A DNA stretch of 64,000 nt, from positions 620,001-684,000 of the forward strand of contig JAMYHL010000001.1 in assembly GCA_025531455.1 (NCBI GenBank), written 5' to 3'. Shown here one piece after another: positions 45,964 through 58,691 of the stretch (the first letter of the stretch is position 1; each line of letters opens with the position of its first letter). Both the position numbers and the translations under genes were made by a program. Under the pieces are notes generated by a model. It was not told the DNA's origin. It worked only from the letters and a program-made list of their open reading frames with translations, and did not search any database. The DNA is from Apiotrichum sp. Y4204 (taxonomy: Eukaryota > Basidiomycota > Tremellomycetes > Trichosporonales > Trichosporonaceae).

Positions 45964-46896
45964 TTACTCCTTGAACTCGTGCCCGCCCTCACGCGCAACA
46001 GCCTTCATCTCATACTGGTCGAGCACCTCCCCCTCGAGGCCGGGGTACGTCATCTTGACCTCGACGCTCTCTCCAGGCTTGACCTGCCCGACACCCGCCG
46101 GCGTGCCCGTGAGGAGCACGTCGCCCTCCTCAAGCTTCATAATGCCCGAGACGAAGGAGATGAGGTGCGGAATGTCAAAGATCATGTCAGAGGTCACGCC
46201 GCGCTGCTTGACCACGCCGTTGACGCTGAGCTGCAGGCCGACATTGGCAGCGTCGGGGATCTTGGATGCCGGAATGAACGGGCTGGCGAGGTCAGCGGCT
46301 GACTGGTGTACTGTGTTTCCCTCTCTGCTTACCCGACGGGGCAGAAGGTGTCAAAGCCCTTGGCGGCAGACCACGGCAGGCCCTTCTTCTTGACCGCGTC
46401 CTGCATGTTGCGCGCCGTCATGTCGATCGCGAGCGCTGAGGTGAGCTTGTGCGTGATCGCGGAGGGGCGGAGACTGACCGCGGCAGGCAATCAAGGCGCT
46501 CCAGCCGCATATTTTCGCCAAAAGCGCAAGTACTCACTGTAGCCAGCAACGTAGTTGAATGCGTCGGCGGCCGGGATGTCGCGCCCGGTCTTGCCGATAA
46601 TCACGCCGAGCTCAACTGCGAGTCAGTAGGAGAAGCAGTATAACTCGCACACCCATTCCCCTCCTTACTCACCCTCGTGGTGCATGTTCACGCCCTTGGG
46701 GACCTCGATGGGGCCCTCGCCAGGCGAGAGGAACGACGACGTCGGCTTGAGGAAGAAGAACGGCTCTGGGTGTCAGTCCATCAGTGGTTGTATAGTACAC
46801 ACCCTTCGGGACGGCGTTGCCGAGCTCCTTGGCGTGGTCGACATAGTTGCGACCGATGGCGACAATCTTGCGCGACGTGCGGAGAAAGTTGGACAT
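45964..46896 (-). CDS. FAHD1: FAHD1-like acylpyruvate hydrolase / oxaloacetate decarboxylase
   Basis: Complement join of 46803-46896, 46673-46765, 46538-46615, 46333-46435 and 45964-46282; 687 nt, 228 aa, the usual size for FAHD1 (about 220). Motifs in order: KIVAIGRNYVDHAKELGN, FFFLKPTSSFL, the metal-binding MHHEVELGVIIGK (two Glu), AIDMTARNMQD (Asp), KKKGLPWSAAKGFDTFCPVG and GDVLLTGTPAGVG. FAHD1 hydrolyses acylpyruvates and decarboxylates oxaloacetate in mitochondria. All metal ligands expected for activity are present. No clear presequence is visible, as in many family members. Introns are 37, 57, 102 and 50 nt, all with CAG acceptors. Confidence 0.88.
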
Positions 46897-47285
46897 GGTG
46901 GTGGTGTGGGTGATGGGAAGAGAGTGGTCGCGGGGTGGTGGTTGTTGTTATACCCCATGGGACATGAGAGCGATGCCACTCGGCACTCGGTGTCTCTCGG
47001 TGCGGCGTCTAGTTCGTTGGCGGTTACTGTCAAGTCGGTCGGGATCGGCGATATCGGCGCCGGCCGATAACGAGTCGTATATCCGAACACTCGCTACCGA
47101 CCCCCCTCCACTCTGTCGGCTGTCGGCGCTGGTGCTCCGACGTGCTAGCTGACATGTAGAATGTAGAATGCATACAGATGTGGCCCGGATCGAGAGCAAA
47201 GAGCATAAGAACAGAAACAATACGGTGTCTATGGAGTTTGGAAGTCTGGTGGAGGCGTAGTGGAGGCCCGGTGGAGGCGTAGCGC
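46897..47285. other. Intergenic region between FAHD1 promoter and DBP7 3' end
   Basis: 389 bp. GTGGAGGCGTA words are repeated near 47248-47284, and CGGC/GATATCGGC words near 47043-47070. No RNA gene found. Confidence 0.45.
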
Positions 47286-50096
47286 CTATCGCCGCTTGGC
47301 GACCATCTTCTCGAGCTCGCCGGCGCCCATGACCTGGAAGTCGTCGCCGCCACGGATACCGAGCGCGCCGCCCGACTTGACCATACGGCCCTGCTTGCGG
47401 ACGGCCTCGTACATGCGGCGCTCGGTCTCGTTGCGCGCCGTCGCCTCCTTGCCCTGAGGCCGGTCGTCGTCCGAGTCCGAGTCGCCGCCGCGTTTCCGCT
47501 TCTGGCCCGGTCTCTCCTTCTTCAACTTGGACTTCTTCGGCGCAGCGGTAATTGCGCCGGGGGCCTCACGCAGAGCAAAGGCCTTGGCGAGATGGCCGAG
47601 ATGCAGGGCCTTGACTGCGAAGAAGCGGCGCTCCTCGATCGGATGGGTCGAATATGCGCGCACAAACGAGGAGAATGCCTTGCGGGCGAGGGTGGCGTTC
47701 TGGGTCAAGTCAGTTTGGAGGTCAAAGCATCAACTCACTGCGTCGTCAGCCAGCACCCAGCGCTCAAACGCGAGCTGCGTCTCGGTCGCGCGCGCCTCGT
47801 ACTCGTGTCCGCGCCCGCCAAAGCCGCGCTTCAGCACCTCGTTGACGTCCACCTGCTGCAGGCGCACGCTCCCCTCTCCAGGGGTGGCCTCGCTCGCGGC
47901 GCCCATCTTGCCCTCGACCCACGGGATCCACTCGGCCTCGGCGGGGGCGACAAACGCCCACGCTTCACCACCCTGGCCTGCACGTGCGGTACGACCGACG
48001 CGGTGCACGTACTCGGCCGCACCGCCTTCGGTCGGCAGGTCATACTGCACGACGGCCCGAACGAGGGGCAGGTCGAGACCACGGGAGGCAACTGAGGTTG
48101 CGAGAAGAATGGAGGCATGTGCTGACGCCGTGGAGAAAGCCTTGAGCGAAGCAAGACGGGTGCGCAGCGGGAGGGAGCCGTGCAGACGCTGGATGGTCGT
48201 GTTGGGGAAGAGCGGGGAGCGCAGCGTGATCTCGTCTGCGGCCTTCGTCTTGGTCTTGTTCTTGGGCTTTTTGCTCTTGGCCTCTTTCGGAGATTCCCCA
48301 TCGTCGCCACCATCGTCGGCGCTCTCCTTCCCGTCCTCCTCTTCCTCCTCCTCCTCCTCCTCGGATTGCGGCGCGCCCATGCTCATCCCGCCCAGGAGGC
48401 GGAAGTGGTAGTCCACAGCGTCCGTCGAACTGAGGAAGACAATCACCTTTGTGCCATCCTTCGCGTCGCTATCCACGGCGATCTTGGCCGCCGAGCCGAC
48501 CAGCGATCGCAGCAGGGCGACGAGCGTGACAAGGCGGAGCTTTGTCGGCGTGACGACGTACTTTTGCGAGAGCTGGGACGGCGGGGTGAACTTTTCGCCG
48601 GCCTCTGGGATCGCGACAGCCGACGCGGCCTGAAGCGCGTCCGCCACAGCCGCATCAACAGCGCCCTTCGTCTTCGACACCTTGTCGTCGTCCGTGGAGC
48701 GGAACACGACGGGATCGCGGAGTGCCACGCCGGCGAGCCGCTCAACCGTCGAGTTGATCGTCGCGGAACACAGCACGGTCTGCCGCCCGCGGTTCCAGTA
48801 CGGCCAGCGCATGAGTCCGCCGCCCTCCTCGTCCTGCTCGCGTTCGGCGTTTATCTCGTTCCTCCTCCGGCCGTCGAGCGCCTTGATGATACCCGTAATC
48901 GTCTCCTCGAAACCCAGATCCATCAGACGGTCTGCCTCGTCCATCACAAAGTACAGGCATTTTGCGCACTTGAAGCTCTGGGTGTTCTGGAGGTGGTCAA
49001 GAAGACGGCCTGGGGTAGCGACGAGAATCGGGACGCCCTTGCGGAGTCGTGCCTTGTCGTGTGTGCGGGTCGAGCCACCGACAAGCAGGCCGCCGACGAG
49101 CCAGCGTGTGAAGCCGCGGTCCTCTTCTTCATCGGGGAGCGAGAGGGCCATGGCTAGTAGACTCTCAAGAACTTTGCTAATCTGCTGGGCGAGTTCCCGC
49201 GTCGGCGCAAGGATGATGGCGAGGGTGCCGATCGAGCGGTCGATGTATGAGAGTTTCGAGAGAGGGAGAAGCGCCTGAATAATGGGAAGGAGGAAGGAGA
49301 ACGTCTTACCGGAACCGGTCTGGCTCTGGATAAACACGTCCCTCAGCGACTCATCCGAAACCGGGAGAAGGTTCCCATCCTCATCTTCCTCGCGGCGTGC
49401 ATTGATGTCGAGCGGCGACGAGAGGAGGTACGGCAGCGCGCTCTTCTGGATGGCCGTCGGGGCCGCGATGCCCATCTTCGTCTTGAGGTGGTGCACAAGC
49501 AGCGGGTCAAGGCCAAGACCCTCAAACGTAGAGGTGTCAATGGGGGCGTTGGATGGCGCTCCGACGGGGAGGGAGATGAGCGGCTTGCGGATCGCGGGGA
49601 GCGAGGGGTTGGCAGTGAAGAGCGACGAGATGATCTGCGGGCCGGCAATCTGCGCCGGCTTGGTGGGCATGGGGAGGCGGGAGGGGCCGGCCTGGGGCTC
49701 GTCGTCCGAGTCCGAGTCGGGTCTCGGCGCGGCGGCGGGCTTGGCTCGCGGCTGGGGCTGCGATTGCGGCCTTGCCACCGCTGGCGCCTGACGCGGGGCA
49801 GGTGCAGTTGCCTTTGGACGAGCGACGGGCGAAGGCGCCGCACGCGGCGCGGGCTTCGCAACCGGTACCGGTACGCTCTCCCTCACGGGCTGCGACTTTG
49901 GTTTCGGCGCCGGCGCGGTCTCGTACTGCTTCACGACGCGGCGCACCGCCTGCTTCGCCTTTACGCTGCGTGTGAGTTACTCGTCGCAGTTTATGACTCA
50001 CCGATCCGTCCACCGGCCGCCCTTTTTCGGCGCGAGCTGGCGGGCGACGCCGGCGGAAGAGGGCGCGGCAAAGTTGAGCTCGATGCCGTCGTCCAT
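47286..50096 (-). CDS. DBP7: DEAD-box RNA helicase DBP7 (DDX31)
   Basis: Complement join of 50002-50096, 47739-49965 and 47286-47699; 2736 nt, 911 aa. A basic Pro/Ala-rich N-terminus precedes the helicase. Motifs: [15 protein letters not shown] (Q motif), QSQTGSGKT (GSGKT 249-253), [54 protein letters not shown] and [12 protein letters not shown]. The Dbp7-specific features are the long split between motifs and the C-terminal [20 protein letters not shown] / [15 protein letters not shown] segment. Dbp7 acts in the nucleolus in early 60S subunit assembly. An acidic poly-Glu/Asp insert lies between the two RecA lobes. Both introns are tiny (36 and 39 nt). Confidence 0.9.
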
Positions 50097-50506
50097 CGTG
50101 GGGGGTAAGAGATGGGTGATGGTGAAGAGAGGGGGATGATGCTCGATGTGCTCGATGTGCTCGATCTCGGCGGGCTGGGCAGATTTCGAAATCTCCAAAA
50201 TAATCAATGAAGTGGATTTTTTGTCATGCCCTTTTTGAAGCTGTGAGGATCCGGGGCTCCACCTTTGCGGCCAGTATCGCTGTCGTCGGCGGCGGCGGCG
50301 AGCTCGCCGGGCTCGACAACAGAGAGATGAGACCAAGACAAGTACGAGACAACATCCATCCCTCTCATCCATCTTATTCATCTCATCTCTCTGTCGATAT
50401 CTATCTCACTTTTCATTTCCCCACTGCAGCATTATAGACTCCGCAACGGCACACGCACCCCCCTCTCCGTGACCCGGATGCCGCCCCCGCACCGCGCCCG
50501 TCCACG
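50097..50506. promoter_or_regulatory. Divergent promoter of DBP7 and SIN1/AVO1
   Basis: 410 bp between start codons. GATGTGCTC words repeat around 50133-50165. An out-of-frame ATG at 50478 opens a 13-codon frame that overlaps the SIN1 start; it matters only if the leader begins upstream of it. Confidence 0.45.
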
Positions 50507-53165
50507 ATGGCAATGATTTCCGACCCCGGGTGCGTTGAAGTCCTATTGCTCCCTCTGACGGCAGATACGCGCTGCACGCGATTCGTATCTCGGCGCTGCG
50601 CACGGCCGACGACCCGCTCACGCCGCGCATCGTCACTCTCGACCCCGCGTTCGGGTTAAATCCGTACATCACCGCCATGGGGCTGGGGGACATTGACCGG
50701 TGGCCGGAGATCAAGCGCGCGCTGGACAGTCCGCCGCCTGAGCCCCCCGAGCCGGTCTCGGATGGCGAGTGGGGGATGGGCAGGCGGAATCGCGGGGCTA
50801 CAGGGCTGAGGTACACGCAGACAATCATGGGGAACCGCTCGGGAGGGGCGGGTATGCGTGTGAGCGGGCGGAGAGTGGATGCAGGGGAAATCGCCCGCCG
50901 GCTCCGTGCTGGCGACCGAAGAGCAAATTCAACAAGTCACGACATGCGGCCGCCTGTACCCCCTCGGAGCTCGGATCGACCGCGGCCAGATGACCCGTTC
51001 ATGCACCCGGCTCCGCGACATCGCAGCGGGAGCGACCCGATCGCGGTGGCGACGGCGCCAGCACGAGACAGTATAATTCCGAACCAGGACGACCGCCAGG
51101 CGAGGTTCCTCCCCCGCAGCGTATCGGAGACAAGTGGGGATGTGGATGATGACCTGATAACGCAGGAAGGGGACGACGGGGAACTGGGCGGGCTCCGCGT
51201 CCCGTCCTTTGCTGGTACTGGCGGCACGCTCGCGTATGCGGGAAGCAGCGTGGGTGTGGCGGCATCGGCGCTTCCATCAGACCTGGTGACGGGCGTATCT
51301 CAGCCACTGGCCGATCCTCTAGCTGGAGAGGCGGTCGACGAGGGCTCTGATGTCGACGAAGACGAAGTGGACGAGGACGAGCCGAATGCCCCGCCGCCAA
51401 TCGCGCCACCGTTGTCATCCCGCCCCACCAAGATGGGCCTCCGCGACTCGACGGGATATCCGCACACTGGCGCGCGCGTGTCGGTCATCCACGAGGAGGA
51501 CCGGCGAAGCTCTACCGACTCTGCTGCCGAACCTCTAGAATTCGGGCGGCAGCCGATCGGCTCACTGCCCGCGACGGCAACACCGTCCACGTCTGCCCTT
51601 ACCGCCGCGCTCAACCAGCATGTCCCCCACCTTGTATCCACCGGCGGCGGGGCGCACCCGCCCGAGGGCCTGTCTCTGTCCGCTGGCACGAATCCGTTTA
51701 CCTCGCTCTACGCGTCCGTCGCCGCCCCTTCCACCGTTCCATCCATCTCGCTCGAGCTCTTTTTCCCCCACAGCGACGAGCCGAGTGATCCGATCATGGT
51801 GTCTGTACGAAAAGACGCGACCGTCGAGGAAGTCACAGGCTATGGGTTGTACAAGTACTGGGAGAAGGGGCGCGAGCCGCGGATCGAGGAGCCAAACGGC
51901 ACGGTCGACTGGGGTCTGCGTATCGTGGAAGACGACGGCGAGGTGGACGAGGACTTTCCACGTGGGTGACAGGCTCTTGGGACACCCAGACTGACGACAG
52001 CGCTCGACCGCGAGAGCCAGATTTCAAAGTTTTCGTTCAACGGCCAGTTTGGTATCGTCGAGGCGACCGATACGCAGAGTACGTGCTGTGCTGGGGTAAT
52101 GGCTGACGAGAAGAAAAACAAAATGCCGCAATGGCGCCACTCATCCAGCGCCGGCCGTCGCGCGTCATTGTCGACCCGCGCGGGGCGGTCACCCCCGTTA
52201 CGCCAGCGACGCCCGCCACACCCGCCACCCCTGCTGGCGGCCGGCGGCCCACAGAGGAGGCCATCAAGCCAACTGTCGGCTTTGCCACCGGCGGCGGGCG
52301 GCAGGTATTACTCCGCGTGCGGGTCAGCGCGAGTGCCGATGTACATTTTACGACGACGATCAGTGTGTGAGTCGAGCTAGAAATCCCCGAAACTTAGCTG
52401 TTAGCTCACCCCAGCCCGACGGACATGTACATTGCGGATTTAACCGAGGTGCTGGTCCAGCGCAAACACTTACAGCTCCCCGCAAGCGACTGGGTACTCT
52501 GCCTTGCAGACCTGACGCTCGCGCTGCCTCTCGACCGCACCGTCGCGTCGCTCGAGGACAAGACGGACCTGACGCTCGTGCGCCGCCAGTGGGCGGCCGA
52601 GCACGGACTCCGACCCCGCGGCGTGCGCGGCGGAGACCCCAGCGCGAGCATCTTCAAGCGCACGAGCGAGCCCATGCCGCTCGCGCGTATCGGCACCGCG
52701 CTCGACGTCGGGCAGCCGTACAAGGTGCGTCCACTATGAGTGCTTTTACTGACCGCAGAAATGGACTGTCCAGCGCAAGACGCCGATTGGACGGCACGAG
52801 CGGGTGCTCGCGATTGACGGCGACTACATCCACATTCTGCCGAGCGAGAACCGCGCATTCTTCGACACGATGAAGAGCACGTCGTTCCACGTCACGCTTG
52901 TGGCCAACTGCAAGCTCTCTGGGCGGGCGGGGAATCCCGGATTCAAAATCTATGTGTGGCGCGACGGCAGCCGGAAGCGGTACGAGTTTGAGGCGGAGAA
53001 CGGCAAACAGGCGGCCGAGATCATTGCCAGCGTAAAGGAACTGTGAGTGGAGTATAAAGCGCAGGAGCTGACGGCAGGATGCGCACGTTCCAGTCGGAGA
53101 GGAACACGGTGCTCGCGCCGATGCGCACCGTATCGCGTACGGGAGCGCTGCGCGAGCGGCGGTAG
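50507..53165 (+). CDS. AVO1: TORC2 subunit SIN1/AVO1
   Basis: Join of 50507-50529, 50565-51961, 52001-52078, 52111-52366, 52415-52724, 52759-53042 and 53078-53165; 2436 nt, 811 aa. The first coding exon is only 23 nt (MAMISDPG), then YALHAIRISALRTADDP, the conserved SIN1 N-terminus. A CRIM domain lies at about 390-520 (LELFFPHSDEPSDPIMVSVR, GYGLYKYWEK, FNGQFGIVEATD), then a Ras-binding-like region (TDMYIADLTEVLVQRKHLQL). The C-terminal PH domain is at 689-785 (KWTVQRKTPIGRHERVLAID, GFKIYVWRDGS, KRYEFEAENGKQAAEI). SIN1 recruits TORC2 to the plasma membrane and presents substrates to Tor2. The 32-nt intron 52079-52110 ends in CTGACGAG. The stop lies only 92 bp from the thymidylate synthase stop on the other strand. 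Confidence 0.9.
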
Positions 53166-53257
53166 ATTGTCAGAGCATGTCACGAGAGTATGTTGTACGG
53201 ATGCATGAGCATGAGCATGGGTATCTGTGGTATCTGAGTTCCGGGGATTACGCCGGG

Positions 53258-54368
<1,111 letters not shown>

Positions 54369-54821
54369 GGTGAAGTGGATAGAGATGGGAGAGAGGATGG
54401 AGATGGAGAGGATTACTTTATAATGACAAAGATAAAGACAAAGCAAGACAGTGCCGTGATCTTGATCTCGACGCGTCAATCCGCGACGCGTCGGTCCACA
54501 AAACATGACTGGACAGGAGGTCATTTGGTTCCGCGCACGCGGGGTTAGGCAGACGCGACTGATTTATTTTCCTCCAAAGTGGCGACCCTCACCTCTGGTC
54601 CAACTTTTTCGCCTGCCAGCCACACCCGCGGCGCGTGACTGTTCCGCGTCCCGTTCCGCATCTTCCGTTCTTAATCGCAGGGCAATGCATCAATCAAGGA
54701 CGTACACGCAGCTTTGCTGCCTACGGAATAACACGGCTGTAAATATCTTCCTCAAACTCAAAACGTCAAATCTTCAGTGTCGCACACAGTCACACAGAGT
54801 GACTCGTTACGTGCCCTTGTC
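54369..54821. promoter_or_regulatory. Thymidylate synthase promoter / CDC6 3' flank
   Basis: 453 bp containing the MluI boxes listed separately. Beyond them it is AT-richer than its surroundings and has no gene. Confidence 0.5.
54471..54491 (-). promoter_or_regulatory. Two MluI cell-cycle boxes (ACGCGT) upstream of thymidylate synthase
   Basis: ACGCGT at 54471-54476 and 54486-54491, 15 bp apart and 103-123 nt upstream of the thymidylate synthase ATG. ACGCGT is the MBF (Mbp1-Swi6) site; yeast CDC21 is a classical MBF target. Confidence 0.65.
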
Positions 54822-57446
54822 TCAGAAAGGGTCCTCGAGGCCGTGCACGGCGCGCTCAATCGCAGCAGCAGCACGCGCTCGGACGCGAACCACACGCTCG
54901 TCCTCGCGCTGCCATATGCGCAGCACCTCCTGCTCCGCCATGCCGAGCTTTTCGAGACTTGCGGGAGCGGCGCTGATGCCAAGACTGTCCTTGACCTCAT
55001 CTTCTCGCACGCAGAGCTCGATGCGCCCGAGTCCGGCGGTCGCTCGCTGCGAGCGACCTGACCCACTAGCTGATGCGAGCTTGACAAGGCCGAGAGTCTC
55101 GAGGTTCGAAAGCAGGTCGCGGTAGTCGCTCTCGGGAGAGGGAGGGAACGGAGATGTGCCGTGCGAGAGGAGGTGGGCGTAGGTGGCGTACAGCGCCGAG
55201 ACTGTCAGAGCTTCAGAGGACGCTCCCTGGGCGGGGCAACCGGCGAGCCCGACGCGAGTACGCATGAGGAAGACGAGAAGGGAGACGAGCACCATGCGGC
55301 CCTGCAGCGGGACGGAGCGGATCTTGGAGGTGGTCGGTGACAGCAAGGCCGCAGTGCCCGAACCAGCAGCAGCACGGAGCTGCTGGGTGTGCGATGCAAA
55401 TGCCTTGAGAACGTGCGGGAGCGCGACCTTGACAATGGGGCGGTCACCTGCACTCTCTCCCGTCTTCTTCGTCCACTCAACCTCGGCGAGGCCGACCGCA
55501 GACGAGAGGACACCCAAGCACATACGGAGATCACCGTTCTGCGCCTCGACCTTGCGGCAGAGCAGCTCGACCGCTCGTGTGTCGACCTTGGCGGCCTCGG
55601 GCCCATCGCCAGCAGCAGCAATACGGGCAGCGACAATGGCCGCCATGTCGGTCGCATTGTACGCCCTGAAGGGCAGCACCTGTGGCATAGCGCCGTCGGC
55701 GAGCACGAGGTTGGCGCGCACGGTGAGGTCGAGAGTGTTCGAGATGGCCACGAGCTTGACGGTGGCGTCTCCCGCGGCGGAGATCAGGGGCAACGAGAAG
55801 ATTTTGGAAAGAACATGAGACGTGGCAGCATTGGGAAGGCCGGGAGGTGGGGGGAGCAGCGAGTCGACCTCGTCGAGAATGATAAACGTGCGCGAGCCGG
55901 GCTGTGCAAGGTGTGCGGCAACATCCTCCTCGTTCTGTCCACAGCCCAACTCATCACCAATTCGTGCCCAGACATCCGCCGCCTTGAGGCCCATCACGCC
56001 GACCTCAGCCACACGCCAACCCTGGGCAGCGAGATCACGCCCGACCGCGGTGGTGAGGGCGGTTTTGCCCGTCCCCGGCGGTCCGGAAACATAGATGCCG
56101 ACGTCGCAGGTTGAAACGAGGGAAAGGTACGACTGAAGCACGGCCTTTTCATCTTCGCGTCCAACAATGGTATTGCCCGAGGAAGCGGTTCCAGTCGGAG
56201 CCGAGGAGAGACGCAAACTTGCCTTGAGGGCGCGGTACGCATTCGCAAAGGAGGGGGTTGAGTCGCGCGACGAGCTTCGCGACGAGCCAGAGTCTACATT
56301 CACGCTCTCTAGCGCATTAACAACCTCGTCGTCGACGGGGCTGCTCGGAGGCGGTGTGAGAAGCATGGTAGACGCGCTGCGGATGGGTCGCTTGCCCTTG
56401 CGGTTGGCAGGGAGGTCTACATCCATGGCATCTTCGGCAGTCTGCGGCGACGGGAGGCGGTCGCACGACACAGTTGTCGCGACGGACGGCGACGGGCTTG
56501 GTGACGGGAGGCACGACGACGTGCGGCGGTTGGTAAAGTCAAAGCTGGTCGGGGCTGCCGGACCTGGTGCGAGTCAGTATCCTCTTCAGCATCCGCTTCA
56601 GGCCCATCAGGGAACGGGCCATATGCCTCCGCGCCACCCCGCCATCTTCCCATCTCCTATGGACTCACCTGCACTTTCGCTGCGGACGCTCGCAATCGAT
56701 GTACTGCGGGTCCGCGTCGACGACAGGCTGGGGGTGACACTCGCGCGGCGGCTGACGCGCAGACGCTTGCGGCTGCTTTCCGGAGGTGTCGCGTCGGCGG
56801 GCGGGGGGATGTTCTCCTTGCCCTTGCCCCACCACCCCGATGGCCCTGGAACCCCGTCGGGGTCGGAACCCCCTTTTGTTGGCGGGGGCGCGCTACCGCC
56901 GCCCGAGACCATTTCCTTGATTTGGCCGAGTCCCAGCACGGGCACGGCAGACATGGACGCTGCGCGCGTGAGGATCCCGCCGCTTGCGTTGCTTGATGGC
57001 GAGTTCATCATGCCGAGGACGTCGGGGGACGAGTTGGCGCCGCGGCTCGGCGTGCGGAAGACGGATGCAGAGACAGCGGACGGGCGCGTGGATGTGAGTG
57101 ACGCCGTGCGCGCGAGGGTCGTGGCGGCTGAGGCGGACGACGCTCGCGAGAGGGATATGCGGGTGCGTGGCCGGGCAGATGCACGCGACGGGGTGTCGCC
57201 GCGGGGAGTGGTGTCCTCCCGCGACGGGGTGACTGGTTGCGGCGGTGGAGTCGGCGTGGGAGTCGCGCCGATAGTAGCGCGGCGCGTGGGCGAGCGGCGG
57301 ATGGTGCGCCTCGGCGGGGTCATGTGTGCGGTGGTGGGGGCGGAATCAGAGGCGGAAGCGGATGCGGATGGGTTCGGGGTCGCGCTAGTCGCGTCGTCCA
57401 CCTCGGCGGCGACGGCTGCGCGTGTGCGCTTTGCGGGCGCGGGCAT
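54822..57446 (-). CDS. CDC6: CDC6, replication-origin licensing AAA+ ATPase
   Basis: Complement join of 56669-57446 and 54822-56563; 2520 nt, 839 aa. About 400 disordered N-terminal residues are rich in Ser/Thr-Pro (many candidate CDK sites) and basic. The AAA+ domain has IVGREDEKAVLQSYL, Walker A SGPPGTGKT (about 420-427), Walker B FIILDEVDSLL (about 490), sensor 1 VKLVAISNTLDL and VLPFRAYNATDMAAI. A winged-helix C-terminus follows, containing the segment YRDLLSNLETLGLVKLAS. CDC6 loads MCM2-7 on ORC-bound origins in G1. The domain order and short C-terminus fit CDC6 better than ORC1 (no BAH domain). The single intron is 105 nt. Confidence 0.87.
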
Positions 57447-58691
57447 GGTATGGAGAGGGGGAAGGGGAGAAGGAACTGGAGACTGGGGAAAGACAGAGGG
57501 GGAAGAGATTGAAGAGGAGAAGAGAAGAAGTACAATGCGTGATGGCTGGATTGGCGTACGTACAGTGTACAGTGAGTGGGAACAGGTGCGAACAGAACAG
57601 GGAACAATCTGCGGGGGAAGTGTACAAGCACGAGCGATGCGAAGAAGGGGGGAAAGCAATGGGTGCGAGGACGAGGACGGGGGGATGGGGGATGAGGATG
57701 GGGAGGAGGAAGGGGGGAGAGAGTGATGGTGATGGAGATGGTGATGGCGAGGAGAGACAAGAGGCAACATTGAGCGCGATGGGCTCTCCCTCCCCTGGTG
57801 CAGCTGCTGCACAGCCAACAACTCTGTGTAGAGACGGAACAAAAAGGCGGTGGTACGCGTCATGTACCCACATTTCCTAATCCAGCTGTGGCTGTTCCTA
57901 ATACACGAGGGACTGATGGTATCAGTATATCAGATGAATACTAATACTCCGTCTTCCCTGTCTAAATAGTCACGCGCTGTTTGCCAATGGGTCACAATGT
58001 CTCGCCCTAGTGTTCTTCCCATCCCCTGAAAAGGAGTCAGTTGGGCGTGTGCAATTCATCACTCCTCCTGCGAGATTACCAGCCCCAAAGGGTGTTCTGT
58101 ACACTCGTATGTATGTAGGTGTCTTGTTTCTATGCATACAAGCTCGTGTTCTACACACATGCACACATACAACACACTTCTATACGCGGTTGCATGAACA
58201 TGCAATCCACACAGATCCACGAGATGGACGCGTCGTGCCCTGCTGCTGTTGGTGCGTCATAATTCCACATTCGGCAGTACATTACTTTTTTTCTGCCTCC
58301 GCGACGCGTCGCACGCCCTGAGAAATGAAGAAGAAAAAAAAAAGACGCGTCATAAAAAATAAAATGATAGGAAAATCAATCAAATTGGCGGTGGTAGTGG
58401 CACTCCCGCTTGTTGCACCAGTTGGACACTATGGCTCCCTTCTTTTCTACCACAATGGTCCATCCATATCACACCTGCAGTATCCCCGCCTCACGCCTCC
58501 TCGCAGAGGAGAACAAGAGGTAATAAACGCACACGCTATCACTACGACAATCACTATCACAATACTACTGCTGCTGTATCTCAATGTATAGTTAAGAAGA
58601 CTGAAGGGAAAGGAGACACCAGTGTACGCACGCAGCGTCAAGCACGCATCGGCAAACCAACAGTTGCAACAGCACGCCAACGGTCGCCCAT
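57447..58691. promoter_or_regulatory. CDC6 upstream region with four ACGCGT boxes
   Basis: 1.25 kb without a gene. It serves as the CDC6 promoter and the 3' flank of the ArfGAP gene. A purine-rich tract (57450-57740) adjoins the CDC6 ATG. ACGCGT occurs at 57855, 58228, 58304 and 58345, listed separately. Confidence 0.5.
57855..58350 (-). promoter_or_regulatory. Cluster of four MluI boxes upstream of CDC6
   Basis: ACGCGT at 57855-57860, 58228-58233, 58304-58309 and 58345-58350. The third sits in a 12-bp palindrome GCGACGCGTCGC (58302-58313). They lie 0.4-0.9 kb from the CDC6 start. MBF control of CDC6 would fit its G1/S role; binding is inferred. Confidence 0.5.

Noticed and set aside
56167..57726. 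519-codon plus-strand frame
   Set aside because: Antisense to CDC6; crosses its intron and promoter and has no motif.
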